From assembly GCF_900115735.1 (NCBI RefSeq), contig NZ_FOXO01000009.1, positions 1-64,000 on the forward strand: DNA of 64,000 bases, written 5' to 3'. The notes below the pieces were generated by a model, which had not been told where the DNA came from, did no database searches, and saw nothing but the letters and a program-made list of their open reading frames with translations. This document shows, in pieces, positions 8,757 through 17,000 of this stretch. Position 1 is the first letter of the stretch; each line of letters starts with the position of its first letter. The DNA is from Butyrivibrio proteoclasticus. GTDB taxonomy: Bacteria; Bacillota; Clostridia; Lachnospirales; Lachnospiraceae. The position numbers and the translations under genes are program-made.

Positions 8757-9542
8757 ATGAGTAGAGAAGATATATCACTTAAAATGTCACAGAGGCTTAT
8801 CACTGTTGCAGATATGTTAAGAAGTGACGGTGAGGTTTTGCGGGCTGCGGATGTCGGATGCGACCATGGATATGTGTCTATTTACCTTGTTCAGAGGAAA
8901 ATAGCAAGCTCGGTGATTGCCATGGATGTTAGGAAAGGCCCGCTTTCTGCGGCTGATGCCAATATTGCGGAGTGCGGATTAAAGAATAGCATTTCCACAA
9001 GACTTTCAGACGGCGTAAAAGAGCTGAAAAAGGGCGAGGCAAATGCAATAGTAATTGCAGGAATGGGCGGCAAGCTTATGGAGAGGCTTATAGACGAAGG
9101 CAATCTTTATGACCTTGGCATAAGAAGAGCAGTTTTTCAGCCACAGTCTGATTATGAAGAGTTCAGACAGTTCATTAGAGATAAGGGATATCTGATCACA
9201 GATGAAAGAGTTGTTTACGAGGATGGGAAATACTATTTTCCGATGAAAGTAGATATTGTGGACAGCTCTTTTGACAGCAAAAACGTATTTGATAAAACTT
9301 TAGAAACATTGTTTAGTGATAGTGGTGACATTGATAAAGACTTGATGGTCAGAATATGTAACCGCTATGGTGAGTGTAATTTAGTAAGAAAAGAACCGCT
9401 TCTTGTGCCATATTTAGATCACGGGAAAGAAGTTCTTGAGAGCATTTTGAAGAGTCTTGATGACAGCCATACAGGGCGCAGAAAAGAAATAATGGAGGAG
9501 TTGTCCGATATTTCTTTTGCCCAAAAAATCTTAAACAGGTAG
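8757..9542 (+). CDS. trmK: tRNA (adenine(22)-N(1))-methyltransferase
   Basis: About 261 residues, the TrmK/YqfN family that methylates A22 of tRNA using S-adenosylmethionine. The SAM-binding motif is VGCDHGYVSIYL, followed by AGMGGKLM and the conserved QPQSDYEEFRQFI. The start is ATG 8757, two bases after the rpoD stop; an overlapping TTG at 8751 or the later ATG of MSQRLITVADM are alternatives. Genes of this family commonly follow rpoD in Firmicutes, which supports the call. Confidence 0.88.
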   Translation: MSREDISLKMSQRLITVADMLRSDGEVLRAADVGCDHGYVSIYLVQRKIASSVIAMDVRKGPLSAADANIAECGLKNSISTRLSDGVKELKKGEANAIVIAGMGGKLMERLIDEGNLYDLGIRRAVFQPQSDYEEFRQFIRDKGYLITDERVVYEDGKYYFPMKVDIVDSSFDSKNVFDKTLETLFSDSGDIDKDLMVRICNRYGECNLVRKEPLLVPYLDHGKEVLESILKSLDDSHTGRRKEIMEELSDISFAQKILNR

Positions 9543-9552
9543 GAGAGACGTT

Positions 9553-11208
9553 ATGCCGCAGGTTACAATAAATGGAGTATCTAAAGAATACGAAAAAGGA
9601 ACTACATTTGAGCAGATCGCAAAAGAGTACCAGTCTGAGTATAAATACAGAATTGCAGCAGTTATATACAACGGCAAGATAAGGGAACTTTTCAAAACTG
9701 TGAAAAAAGATGGAGAATTGTCTTTTATCACCTTTGCTGATGACATTGGGCATAAGACTATGCGAAGAACGGCAATAATGATACTTATTAAAGCTGTAAG
9801 AGATGTGGCAGGAAAGGATGCTCAGGCAAAAACAAAGGTGGAGTTCACAATTGGTACAGGCTATTACTGTACCATTAGAGGCAGCATTGACGTTACTGAT
9901 GAATTTGTGGGAAAGGTATCTGACAGGTTCCGGGAACTCATAGACAAGGCGCTTCCTATAACAAAGAAAGTTTATCCCCTTGATGAGGCTATCGAGATAT
10001 TCAAAAAGCAAGGCATGACTGATAAAGTTTCTCTTTTGAAATATAGGAGAAGCTCAGAGATAAATGTCTATAAACTTGAAGATTTTTACGATTATTTTTA
10101 TGGCTACATGTTGCCAAATACTTCTTATATAGAGCATTTTAAATTAGAGAAATTCCATGATGGAATGCTTCTTACCCTTCCTATGAAGATTGATCCTAAT
10201 CTTTTAAAGGTTTCAGAACCGAGGGAAAAGTTGTTTGAAACCATGAAGCTTGCCAGCGATTGGGGCAGCAGAATGGGAATTGATAATGTAGGTGATCTCA
10301 ATGATCAAATCTGCGCCGGCAGGATCAATGAGATGATTCTTGTTCAGGAGGCTCTTCAGGAGCGAAGGATTGGCGAGATTGCCAAAAAGATTCATGACCG
10401 CAAGGATATCAAGTTTGTAATGATTGCAGGACCCAGTTCTTCCGGAAAGACAAGTTTTGCAAACAGACTATCAATACAGCTTCGAACCTACGGAATGGTT
10501 CCGCATCCTATAAGCCTTGATAACTATTTTGTTAATAGAGAGTTTACTCCCAAGCATCTGGATGGAAGCTATGACTTTGAGTGTCTTGGAGCAATGGATA
10601 TTAAGCAGTTTAATGATGATATGGTAAGACTCTTAAATGGTGAGCGCGTTGAGATGCCTGAGTTTAACTTTGTTACAGGCAAAAGAGAAATGAATGGTAA
10701 TTTCATGCAGCTTGGTGAGTCAGATGTTCTTGTTATTGAGGGAATACATGGACTTAACGAAGAAATGTCATATGCTCTTCCGGCAAGTTCAAAGTTTAAA
10801 ATTTATATCAGTGCTCTTACAACACTTAGCATTGATTCTCACAACAGAATTCCTACAACTGATGGAAGACTGCTCAGACGAATTGTCAGGGATGCCAGAA
10901 CCAGAGGCGCCAGCGCCAAAGCAACCATCAGCATGTGGCCTTCTGTCAGAGCAGGAGAGGAAGCAAATATTTTCCCATTTCAGGAAGAGGCTGATGAAAT
11001 GTTCAATTCTGCTCAGATCTATGAACTTGCTGTTATAAAGCAGTATGCAGAACCGCTTCTTTTCTCAATCGGAAAAAATGAACCTGAGTATTACGAAGCA
11101 AAAAGGCTTCTGAAGTTTCTTGACTATTTTGTAAGCGTTGATAATTCTTTCCTTCCAAAGAATTCAATCTGCAGAGAATTCGTTGGCGGAAGTTGTTTTA
11201 AGGTATGA
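9553..11208 (+). CDS. Nucleoside (uridine-like) kinase with N-terminal TGS/threonyl-tRNA-synthetase-like domain
   Basis: 551 residues; ATG follows AGGAGAGACGTT. Residues 1-60 look like a TGS domain (VTINGVSKEYEKGTTFEQIA). A ThrRS second-additional-domain-like stretch follows. A P-loop kinase domain starts near residue 293 (GPSSSGKTSFANRL) with PHPISLDNYFVNRE and VIEGIHGLNE, as in uridine/phosphoribulokinase-type kinases. This fused architecture is known in Clostridia and other anaerobes as a putative nucleoside kinase. Substrate is inferred from family only. Four bases separate it from the next gene's start region. Confidence 0.88.
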   Translation: MPQVTINGVSKEYEKGTTFEQIAKEYQSEYKYRIAAVIYNGKIRELFKTVKKDGELSFITFADDIGHKTMRRTAIMILIKAVRDVAGKDAQAKTKVEFTIGTGYYCTIRGSIDVTDEFVGKVSDRFRELIDKALPITKKVYPLDEAIEIFKKQGMTDKVSLLKYRRSSEINVYKLEDFYDYFYGYMLPNTSYIEHFKLEKFHDGMLLTLPMKIDPNLLKVSEPREKLFETMKLASDWGSRMGIDNVGDLNDQICAGRINEMILVQEALQERRIGEIAKKIHDRKDIKFVMIAGPSSSGKTSFANRLSIQLRTYGMVPHPISLDNYFVNREFTPKHLDGSYDFECLGAMDIKQFNDDMVRLLNGERVEMPEFNFVTGKREMNGNFMQLGESDVLVIEGIHGLNEEMSYALPASSKFKIYISALTTLSIDSHNRIPTTDGRLLRRIVRDARTRGASAKATISMWPSVRAGEEANIFPFQEEADEMFNSAQIYELAVIKQYAEPLLFSIGKNEPEYYEAKRLLKFLDYFVSVDNSFLPKNSICREFVGGSCFKV

Positions 11209-11212
11209 AAGA

Positions 11213-12316
11213 ATGAGATATTGTAAAGAATATTTTGATGATGTCAGGCTGGTAGCAGATACCATGCCTGACATTACGGCTTTATTAAATAAAACAATTT
11301 GCATAACCGGTTCTACTGGTATGCTTTGCTCAGCTGTGGTGGATATCATAGCTCTTTTGAACGAAGAAAAAGATGCTCATATTAAGCTGATTTTGGCAGG
11401 CAGAAATAAAGAGAAAACAGATGCCAGATTTGAAGGGCTTTTTAAGAAAAATGGATATGAATTTGCCCTGTATGATGCAACTAAGGAAGGAGTTCGACTA
11501 CCTGTAGCTGACTACTATATTCACGGAGCCAGCAATGCGGATCCGGCCAAAATGGCTTCGGAGCCGGTTGAAACTATGCTTAGTAACATTCTTGGCTTGA
11601 AGACGGTTCTGGATTCAGCTGCTTGTGCTAAGGGCAGCAGGGTGCTGTTTATTTCTTCCGGTGAAATCTATGGCAATCCGATAGTTTTAGAAGATCAACG
11701 ATCTGAAAAACAGCATGAAGACTTATCAGAGGAATATGGCGGATTTACAGCAGAGAATGCACTTAAGGAGAATGACTATGGTTATATAGATGTTCTTAAT
11801 CCCCGCGCTTGCTATCCAATGAGTAAGAGGGCTGCGGAGACCATGTGTGCAGCTTTTTATCAAGAACATGGAGTTGATTATGTTATAGCCAGGTCCTGCC
11901 ATGCATACGGCCCTGGTATCGCAAAGGGAGACAGCAGGGCAACTGCTGCATTTACAAGGAATGCGGCTTTAGGAAAAGATATCGTGATGAAGAGTGCTGG
12001 AGAGCAGATAAGATCTTATTGCTATACTCTTGATAGTGCGGCAGCTCTTTTGACAATTCTTCTTCATGGCAATTCCTGCGAAGCCTACAATATTTCCAAT
12101 GAGAACTCTGTTGTTGCTATAAGAGATATTGCTGAGGAAATAGCAGCGGCAGCAGGGGTAAGGGTTGTGTTTGAAAATCCTGATGATGTTGAAAAAAAGA
12201 GCTATAACATGATGAAGGCCTCTGTTCTTGACTGCTCAAAACTTAAGGAACTTGGATGGAGGGCAAAATTTGATTTGAAATCAGGTGTTAATAGAACACT
12301 GAAGTTTTTCAAATAA
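11213..12316 (+). CDS. NAD-dependent nucleotide-sugar epimerase/dehydratase
   Basis: 367 residues, extended short-chain dehydrogenase fold. The NAD site is TGSTGMLC, the catalytic Ser/Thr region is FISSGEIYGNP, and the catalytic pair is Tyr-x3-Lys in ACYPMSKRAAETM. A substrate-binding RSCHAYGPGI motif follows. It resembles UDP-glucuronate decarboxylases and related epimerases in cell-envelope polysaccharide synthesis; the exact sugar cannot be set. ATG 11213 sits 4 bases after the kinase stop; the frame is also open upstream to 11138, but that would overlap the kinase. Confidence 0.85.
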   Translation: MRYCKEYFDDVRLVADTMPDITALLNKTICITGSTGMLCSAVVDIIALLNEEKDAHIKLILAGRNKEKTDARFEGLFKKNGYEFALYDATKEGVRLPVADYYIHGASNADPAKMASEPVETMLSNILGLKTVLDSAACAKGSRVLFISSGEIYGNPIVLEDQRSEKQHEDLSEEYGGFTAENALKENDYGYIDVLNPRACYPMSKRAAETMCAAFYQEHGVDYVIARSCHAYGPGIAKGDSRATAAFTRNAALGKDIVMKSAGEQIRSYCYTLDSAAALLTILLHGNSCEAYNISNENSVVAIRDIAEEIAAAAGVRVVFENPDDVEKKSYNMMKASVLDCSKLKELGWRAKFDLKSGVNRTLKFFK

Positions 12317-12526
12317 AAAATGTCTCTTGCGTGGTTGTTTTTTATTATAAATGTCTCTAAAATTTCACGAAATCAAACAAAGTATGAAACATAATTACAA
12401 TCACAGTTTAAACACATTTTTTTCACTATTTGTTCGTGTAAACCCCATTTACATTTACGTGGCAAAGAGTAAAATATAATTCGCTGTTTGAAAGAATATG
12501 TATTTACATTGAGGGAGATTTTTATA

Positions 12527-12832
12527 ATGACAACCTACGACAGGGCTAAAACAATTAATTCATTAGCGGTTGCCATGGGTATGCAACCCATAAGTGGAAA
12601 AGACATGGCTAGATATGACACTGCAAGAGGAACACTCTATTGCAATGATAATTCAATGGATATTGGCAATGTTGGAGCTGCTATTTCTTATTTTGAAACT
12701 ATGAAATTAAAGGCACTTAGATCATTGTCGCCTGAGGCGCAGAGGGTAGCAGGATTTTATACATCAGCTATAAATGCACTCAAGTTTGTTAAGGAAAAAA
12801 CTGTTGAAGAAACTGGTAAATCAACAGTTTGA
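12527..12832 (+). CDS. Small protein of unknown function
   Basis: 101 residues; ATG 12527 is preferred over an upstream in-frame start at 12488 because GAGGGAG lies at good spacing before it. It is soluble, with no signal peptide, and mostly helical by appearance (SPEAQRVAGFYTSAINALKF). I do not recognise the family. The 210-base gap upstream holds a TATAAT at 12475-12480 without a clear -35 box and is otherwise featureless. A terminator follows directly, so it is monocistronic. Confidence 0.65.
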   Translation: MTTYDRAKTINSLAVAMGMQPISGKDMARYDTARGTLYCNDNSMDIGNVGAAISYFETMKLKALRSLSPEAQRVAGFYTSAINALKFVKEKTVEETGKSTV

Positions 12833-12850
12833 GTAATACATCCACTTTAA

Positions 12851-12876
12851 AAGAGCCTTAGTTGGCTCTTTTTTTA
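12851..12876 (+). terminator. Intrinsic terminator
   Basis: AAGAGCC (12851-12857) pairs with GGCTCTT (12864-12870), followed by seven T residues. It ends the 101-residue protein transcript and merges into the hairpin repeat. Confidence 0.8.
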
Positions 12877-13008
12877 TATCATAGGAAATTGCTTCCTATG
12901 ATATAAAAAATCGCTCCGCTAAGGAAGCGCACTCGCGCGAATGGAAGATGTTGCATAAATGCAACCGCGCTCGGCGCGCGAATGTCGCAAGCGACATTCT
13001 TTTTTTAT
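12872..13008. repeat. Composite hairpin repeat, copy A (upstream of rnpB)
   Basis: A multi-stem intergenic element. Stem 1 is a perfect 16-bp inverted repeat (12872-12887 with 12893-12908, loop ATTGC). A shared core, CGCTCCGCTAAGGA, follows near 12913. Stem 2 is GTTGCA/TGCAAC (12950-12955 with 12960-12965), then a CGCGC/GCGCG stem. Stem 3 is AATGTCGC/GCGACATT (12981-12988 with 12991-12998), followed by a T run. The same modules in the same order occur after rnpB (copy B). No protein is encoded. Confidence 0.8.
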
Positions 13009-13060
13009 TATGGAAGTCATAATAGATACAATTTTTGGTTTCATAAATTTAGAATTATGA

Positions 13061-13066
13061 TATAAT
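13061..13066 (+). promoter_or_regulatory. -10 element of the rnpB promoter
   Basis: TATAAT lies about nine bases upstream of the predicted 5' end of RNase P RNA. The -35 region (TTTGGT, near 13034) is poor and its spacing is long, so only the -10 box is well supported. Confidence 0.55.
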
Positions 13067-13074
13067 GTATTTTC

Positions 13075-13552
13075 TGAGTAGGATAAATGATCGCTGCCAT
13101 GCAAACGAAAGGGCATGGGAGAGGAAAGTCCGGGCTTCACAGGGCAGGATGCCAGATAACGTCTGGTGGAGGTGACTCCCAGGATAGTGCAACAGAGATA
13201 TACCGCGTTAGCAATGAGGCGGGTGACTATGGCAAGATGGAGCAGATTCATGCTTGCATGATATCTGCAACATATTGACATAGTTATGCGGCGAATGCCG
13301 CGTAACGAGGAAAGCTTGCTTTCCGAGTGACCGCCTCACACAATTGCTGGCGTAAGGGTGGAAAGGCAGTGTAAGAGACTACCGTGCTGGTGGTAACATC
13401 AGTAGCCATGTAAACCCCATCCGAAGCAAGACCGAAAAGAAAGCAAAGAGTCGGCCCGGCTCGCTTTCAGGTGGGTCGCTTGAGGCTGTCGGCGACGGCA
13501 GTCCTAGATAGATGATCATTCACGACATAACCCGGCTTACAGTCCTACTCAT
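13075..13552 (+). ncRNA. rnpB: RNase P RNA (class A)
   Basis: The catalytic RNA that matures the 5' ends of tRNAs. Diagnostic conserved segments are present in order: GAGGAAAGTCCGGGC, GGGCAGGATGCCAG, ACAGAGATATACCGC, GTAAACCCC, CCGAAGCAAGACCG, and near the 3' end CCTAGATAGATGA then CGACATAACCCGGCTTAC. The terminal helix closes by GAGTAGGA (13076-13083) with TCCTACTC (13543-13550), which sets the ends. The segments match the A-type (ancestral) form rather than the Bacillus B-type. Small frames inside (for example 13087-13278) are not genes. Confidence 0.95.
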
Positions 13553-13561
13553 AAAAAGACT

Positions 13562-13592
13562 AAAGGCAACGCTTAACCGCGTTGCTTTTTTA
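13562..13592 (+). terminator. Intrinsic terminator of rnpB
   Basis: GCAACGC (13566-13572) pairs with GCGTTGC (13578-13584), followed by T6. The T run is shared with the first stem of repeat copy B. Confidence 0.85.
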
Positions 13593-13720
13593 TATCATAG
13601 GAAATTGCTTTCCTATGATATAAAAAAACGCTCCGCTAAGGATGCGCACCTCGCGGCAATGAAATTAATTGCTTCGCAATACCGCTCGGGCGCGAAGAGT
13701 CGCGAGCGACTCTTTATTTA
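13586..13720. repeat. Composite hairpin repeat, copy B (downstream of rnpB)
   Basis: Same module order as copy A. Stem 1 is a perfect 19-bp inverted repeat (13586-13604 with 13609-13627, loop TTGC). The core CGCTCCGCTAAGGA recurs near 13629. Stem 2 is ATTGC/GCAAT (13668-13672 with 13676-13680). Stem 3 is AGAGTCGC/GCGACTCT (13696-13703 with 13706-13713). Stems 2 and 3 differ in sequence from copy A but keep pairing. With the following 240 bases, which hold the kdu promoter, this accounts for the long gene-free stretch after rnpB. Confidence 0.8.
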
Positions 13721-13868
13721 TTTGATTTAATAGGAAATTGCAACGCTTTTTTATTGAAAAATACAGCAATTTTTGCAATATAGATAAGGGCAAAATGTGA
13801 TAAAATGTAAGAAATATGAAAGCTCTTACATCAGGTCAAGATTTGCAACTTTTTTGTTTATAAATGAA

Positions 13869-13897
13869 CTGACAAAGAATAAGTTATACCGTATCAT
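13869..13897 (+). promoter_or_regulatory. Promoter of the kdu operon
   Basis: CTGACA (13869-13874) and TATCAT (13892-13897) with exactly 17 bp between. The leader of about 60 bases holds a small ATGGGA/TCCCAT hairpin just before the kduI ribosome site. No match to the LacI operators at 20790 or 22002 was seen here. Confidence 0.6.
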
Positions 13898-13961
13898 AAA
13901 ATTGCGTGAATAAATGGGAGGCATTCCCATATAAAATAGTAATTGAGGAACGGAGGCAATT

Positions 13962-14825
13962 ATGGAACTTAGAACAGCTAGTTCACCTAGAGATGAGAAG
14001 CATTATGATACTCAGAGATTAAGAGAAGAGTACCTCATCGATGATCTTTTTCAGCCAGATGTGATTAAACTTGTTTACAGCCACATTGATAGGATCATTA
14101 CTGGTTCAGCAGTTCCTGTTAAAGAGGAACTTAAACTTACAGCCGGCGATGAGCTTAGAGCAGAATACTTTTTACAGAGACGTGAGATGGGTGTTATCAA
14201 TATCGGTGGCGCAGGCGTCATCACTATTGATGGTAAAAAGTATGATGTAGATTATAAGCAGGGCATGTACATCGGAATGGGAGCAAAAGATGTTTCTTTT
14301 GCAAGCTGCGATACAAGTAAGCCTGCTAAGTTTTATATCAACAGCGCACCGGCACATAAGACATATCCAACAGTTCTTATTAAAAGAGAAGGAACTCCTT
14401 CTGAAGACGTTGTTATCATCAAGGATGAAAACAAGAAAGAGCTTGGATCTCTTGAGCAGGCCAACCACAGAGTTATCAACAAGTATATTCTTCCCGGACA
14501 GGTTGAGACATGTCAGCTTGAAATGGGTATGACTGAGCTTAAGCCTGGAAGTGTATGGAATACAATGCCATGTCATACACATGACAGACGTATGGAAGTA
14601 TATCTTTACTTTGATATTCCAGAGGATGCACTTGTTATGCATTTCATGGGAGAGCCTACAGAGACAAGACACATTGTAATGAGAAACGAGCAGGCTGTTA
14701 TCAGCCCTAGCTGGTCAATCCATTCAGGATGTGGAACACAGGCATACACATTCATCTGGGGAATGGTCGGAGAGAATCAGGACTTCGATGACATGGATGA
14801 TTGTGAGATGACATCATTGATGTAA
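13962..14825 (+). CDS. kduI: 5-dehydro-4-deoxy-D-glucuronate isomerase
   Basis: 287 residues; converts 5-keto-4-deoxyuronate, the product of pectin and other uronate lyase reactions, into 2,5-diketo-3-deoxygluconate in the cytoplasm. The cupin metal site is visible (CHTHDRRMEVYLYF with its two His and Glu), and the conserved ending SGCGTQAYTFIWGMVGENQ matches KduI. ACGGAGG lies before the ATG. It begins a four-gene pathway with kduD, KDPG aldolase and kdgK. Codon use is biased (many CTT, GCT, AAG), suggesting strong expression. Confidence 0.96.
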   Translation: MELRTASSPRDEKHYDTQRLREEYLIDDLFQPDVIKLVYSHIDRIITGSAVPVKEELKLTAGDELRAEYFLQRREMGVINIGGAGVITIDGKKYDVDYKQGMYIGMGAKDVSFASCDTSKPAKFYINSAPAHKTYPTVLIKREGTPSEDVVIIKDENKKELGSLEQANHRVINKYILPGQVETCQLEMGMTELKPGSVWNTMPCHTHDRRMEVYLYFDIPEDALVMHFMGEPTETRHIVMRNEQAVISPSWSIHSGCGTQAYTFIWGMVGENQDFDDMDDCEMTSLM

Positions 14826-14918
14826 ATTTGAGAGTTTTGCGGTTATATCTTTAGATGGCCGCGATACAAAATTGAACGTAAATAATTAACAATAGCTTAA
14901 TAATAGGAGGGTATTAAA

Positions 14919-15758
14919 ATGCAGGATTTTTTAAAGAACTTTTCACTTGAAGGTAAGATTGCCTGGGTTACTGGTGCTTCTTACGGACTTGGACTTGCTT
15001 ATGCAGTAGCTTTTGCAGAGAGCGGAGCAAGAGTAGTATTCAACGATATCAATCAGGAACTTGTTGACAAGGGAATGGCTGAGTACAAAAAGCTTGGAAT
15101 CGATGCTTTCGGAGCTGTTTGTGACGTAACAAAAGAAGATCAGGTTCAGAAATTCGTTGCTGATGTTGAAAAGAACGTAGGAACAATCGATATCCTTGTA
15201 AATAACGCAGGTATCATTAAGAGAATTCCTATGATCGATATGACAGTTGATCAGTGGCAGCAGGTTATTGATGTTGACCTTACAGGTCCTTTCATCTGCT
15301 CAAAGGCTGTTCTTCCTGCAATGATCAAGAAGGGAAGCGGTAAGATTATCAACGCTTGTTCAATGATGTCAGAGTTTGGTCGTGAGACAGTATCTGCTTA
15401 TGCAGCAGCTAAGGGCGGACTTAAGATGCTCACAAGAAACATCTGCTCAGAGTATGGTCAGTTCAATATCCAGTGTAACGCTATTGGACCCGGATATATT
15501 GCAACTCCTCAGACAGCACCTCTTCGTGAGAAACAGCCTGATGGATCAATGCATCCATTTGACAGATTCATCCGTTCAAAGACACCTGCTCAGAGATGGG
15601 GCAAGACAGAAGACCTTATGGGACTTGCTGTATTCCTTGCATCACCTGCTTCTGATTTCATCAACGGTCAGGTTGTATATATTGATGGTGGTATTTCAGC
15701 TTACATCGGACAGGATCCAAGTAACCTCGATCCTTCAAAGTTCCAGGATGTTGATTAA
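14919..15758 (+). CDS. kduD: 2-dehydro-3-deoxy-D-gluconate 5-dehydrogenase (short-chain dehydrogenase)
   Basis: 279 residues; reduces 2,5-diketo-3-deoxygluconate to 2-keto-3-deoxygluconate with NADH. The SDR cofactor motif is TGASYGLGLAYA, with NNAG and the catalytic Ser-Tyr-Lys (SMMSEF, YAAAKGG). AGGAGG lies upstream of the ATG. Its place between kduI and the KDG kinase/aldolase genes favours KduD over the closely similar gluconate 5-dehydrogenase. It is followed by a gene-free stretch of about 200 bases rich in hairpins. Confidence 0.92.
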   Translation: MQDFLKNFSLEGKIAWVTGASYGLGLAYAVAFAESGARVVFNDINQELVDKGMAEYKKLGIDAFGAVCDVTKEDQVQKFVADVEKNVGTIDILVNNAGIIKRIPMIDMTVDQWQQVIDVDLTGPFICSKAVLPAMIKKGSGKIINACSMMSEFGRETVSAYAAAKGGLKMLTRNICSEYGQFNIQCNAIGPGYIATPQTAPLREKQPDGSMHPFDRFIRSKTPAQRWGKTEDLMGLAVFLASPASDFINGQVVYIDGGISAYIGQDPSNLDPSKFQDVD

Positions 15759-15770
15759 AAATGGATTAAG

Positions 15771-15816
15771 ATCAATCATGTAGTCGTGCTGGCACGTAAT
15801 TACATGATTGATTTTG
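15771..15816 (+). terminator. Long hairpin with T tail after kduD (partial terminator or processing stem)
   Basis: ATCAATCATGTA (15771-15782) pairs perfectly with TACATGATTGAT (15801-15812). An inner CGTGC/GCACG stem tips it, and TTTT follows. It could reduce or stabilise the kduID message relative to the downstream aldolase and kinase. Confidence 0.6.
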
Positions 15817-15826
15817 AGACATGCTA

Positions 15827-15915
15827 GGCAATGAGTGAAAAAGATATGCGAATGAATGAGCATATCGATTTCCGAATTGCCGATAGCGATTGCGAGAGCG
15901 AAGCGAAGTAATCGC
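15827..15915. repeat. Nested intergenic hairpins between kduD and the KDPG aldolase gene
   Basis: GGCAAT (15827-15832) pairs with ATTGCC (15876-15881) and encloses ATATGC/GCATAT (15844-15849 with 15860-15865). A second stem, GCGATT/AATCGC (15886-15891 with 15910-15915), has a GCGAGAGCGAAGCGAAG loop. Its style (GCGA-rich loops) recalls the rnpB-flanking elements, but the sequence is not the same. No coding frame fits. Confidence 0.6.
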
Positions 15916-15962
15916 ATTTTAATCAAGTTAACAATATTTTTTTATTATAGAAAGGCAATAAA

Positions 15963-16928
15963 ATGGATAAGATTTGTGAAGAACTTTACAGAATTGGTAT
16001 TGTACCAGTAATCGCTATCGACGATGCAAAGGATGCTGAGCCTCTTGCAGAAGCTCTTATAAAGGGAGGACTTCCTGCTGCTGAGGTTACATTCCGTACA
16101 GCAGCTGCTGAGGAAGCTATCAGGATCATCTCTCAGAAATTCCCTGAGATGATCGTTGGTGCAGGCACAGTACTTAATGCTGAGCAGGCTGACAGAGCAA
16201 AGGCTGCAGGAGCTAAGTTTATTGTAAGCCCTGGATTTAACAGATCAAACATTGAGTACATTCAGTCAATCGGAGTACCTGTTGTTCCCGGAACAGCAAC
16301 ACCTGGCGAAGTTGAGCAGGCTATCGAACTTGGTCTTGATTGTGTTAAGTTCTTCCCTGCTGAGCAGAACGGTGGAATTGCAAAGATCAAAGCTATGGCA
16401 GCACCTTACACAAAGATGCACTTCATGCCTACCGGTGGAGTAAATAAGAACAACCTTAACGATTACCTCAGCTTCAACAAAGTATTCTGCTGCGGTGGTA
16501 GCTGGATGGTTAAGAAGGACCTCATTTCTGCAGGTAAGTTTGATGAGATCGAAGCTATGACAAGAGAAGCTGTAAATGCTATGCTCGGCTTTAAGCTTAA
16601 GCACATCGGAATCAACCAGGATAGCGCTGAGGCTGCTGAGGCTGTTGCAGATAAGTTTGATGCTCTCTTTGGTCTTACAAAGAAAGTTGGCAATTCTTCT
16701 GTATTTGCTGGATCAGCTGTAGAAGTTATGAAGTCTAAGGGCCGTGGAACATGTGGACACATTGCTATCGGATGCAATAACATTGACAGAGCAGTATATC
16801 ATCTCTCTAAGCAGGGTGTTAAATTTGATGAGTCTTCATTCTCATATGATGCAGACAATCATCTTAAAGTTGCTTATCTTGCTGATGATTTCGGTGGATT
16901 CGCTGTTCATCTTGGAAAGAATGACTGA
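15963..16928 (+). CDS. KDPG/KHG aldolase fused to a VOC-like C-terminal domain
   Basis: 321 residues. Residues 1-205 are a complete class I 2-keto-3-deoxy-6-phosphogluconate aldolase: catalytic Glu in AAEVTFRTAAA, Schiff-base Lys in DCVKFFPAEQ, phosphate site in MPTGGVNKNNL. It splits KDPG into pyruvate and glyceraldehyde 3-phosphate. About 110 further residues (LKHIGINQDSAEAAEAVADK ... GFAVHLGKND) look like a vicinal-oxygen-chelate (glyoxalase/bleomycin-resistance fold) domain. Stand-alone aldolases are about 210 residues. The AAAGGCAATAAA leader is a weak ribosome site. Confidence 0.9.
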   Translation: MDKICEELYRIGIVPVIAIDDAKDAEPLAEALIKGGLPAAEVTFRTAAAEEAIRIISQKFPEMIVGAGTVLNAEQADRAKAAGAKFIVSPGFNRSNIEYIQSIGVPVVPGTATPGEVEQAIELGLDCVKFFPAEQNGGIAKIKAMAAPYTKMHFMPTGGVNKNNLNDYLSFNKVFCCGGSWMVKKDLISAGKFDEIEAMTREAVNAMLGFKLKHIGINQDSAEAAEAVADKFDALFGLTKKVGNSSVFAGSAVEVMKSKGRGTCGHIAIGCNNIDRAVYHLSKQGVKFDESSFSYDADNHLKVAYLADDFGGFAVHLGKND

Positions 16929-17000
16929 TTTATCTATTAAAACATTTAACACATATATCTAATCTACACTTTAGTGCAGTAATGAAAGGAATTAATTATT

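Noticed and set aside
12872..12908. Transposon-type terminal inverted repeats around rnpB
   Set aside because: The copies are direct, not inverted, relative to each other and no transposase or target duplication is seen.
13087..13278. Small protein gene inside rnpB
   Set aside because: It lies within conserved RNase P RNA sequence and has no ribosome site.
12919..13281. Minus-strand open frame across the rnpB 5' part
   Set aside because: It covers the hairpin repeat and the RNase P RNA; no codon or family support.
13898..13961. Riboswitch in the kduI leader
   Set aside because: The leader is only about 60 bases with one small hairpin and matches no aptamer I know.
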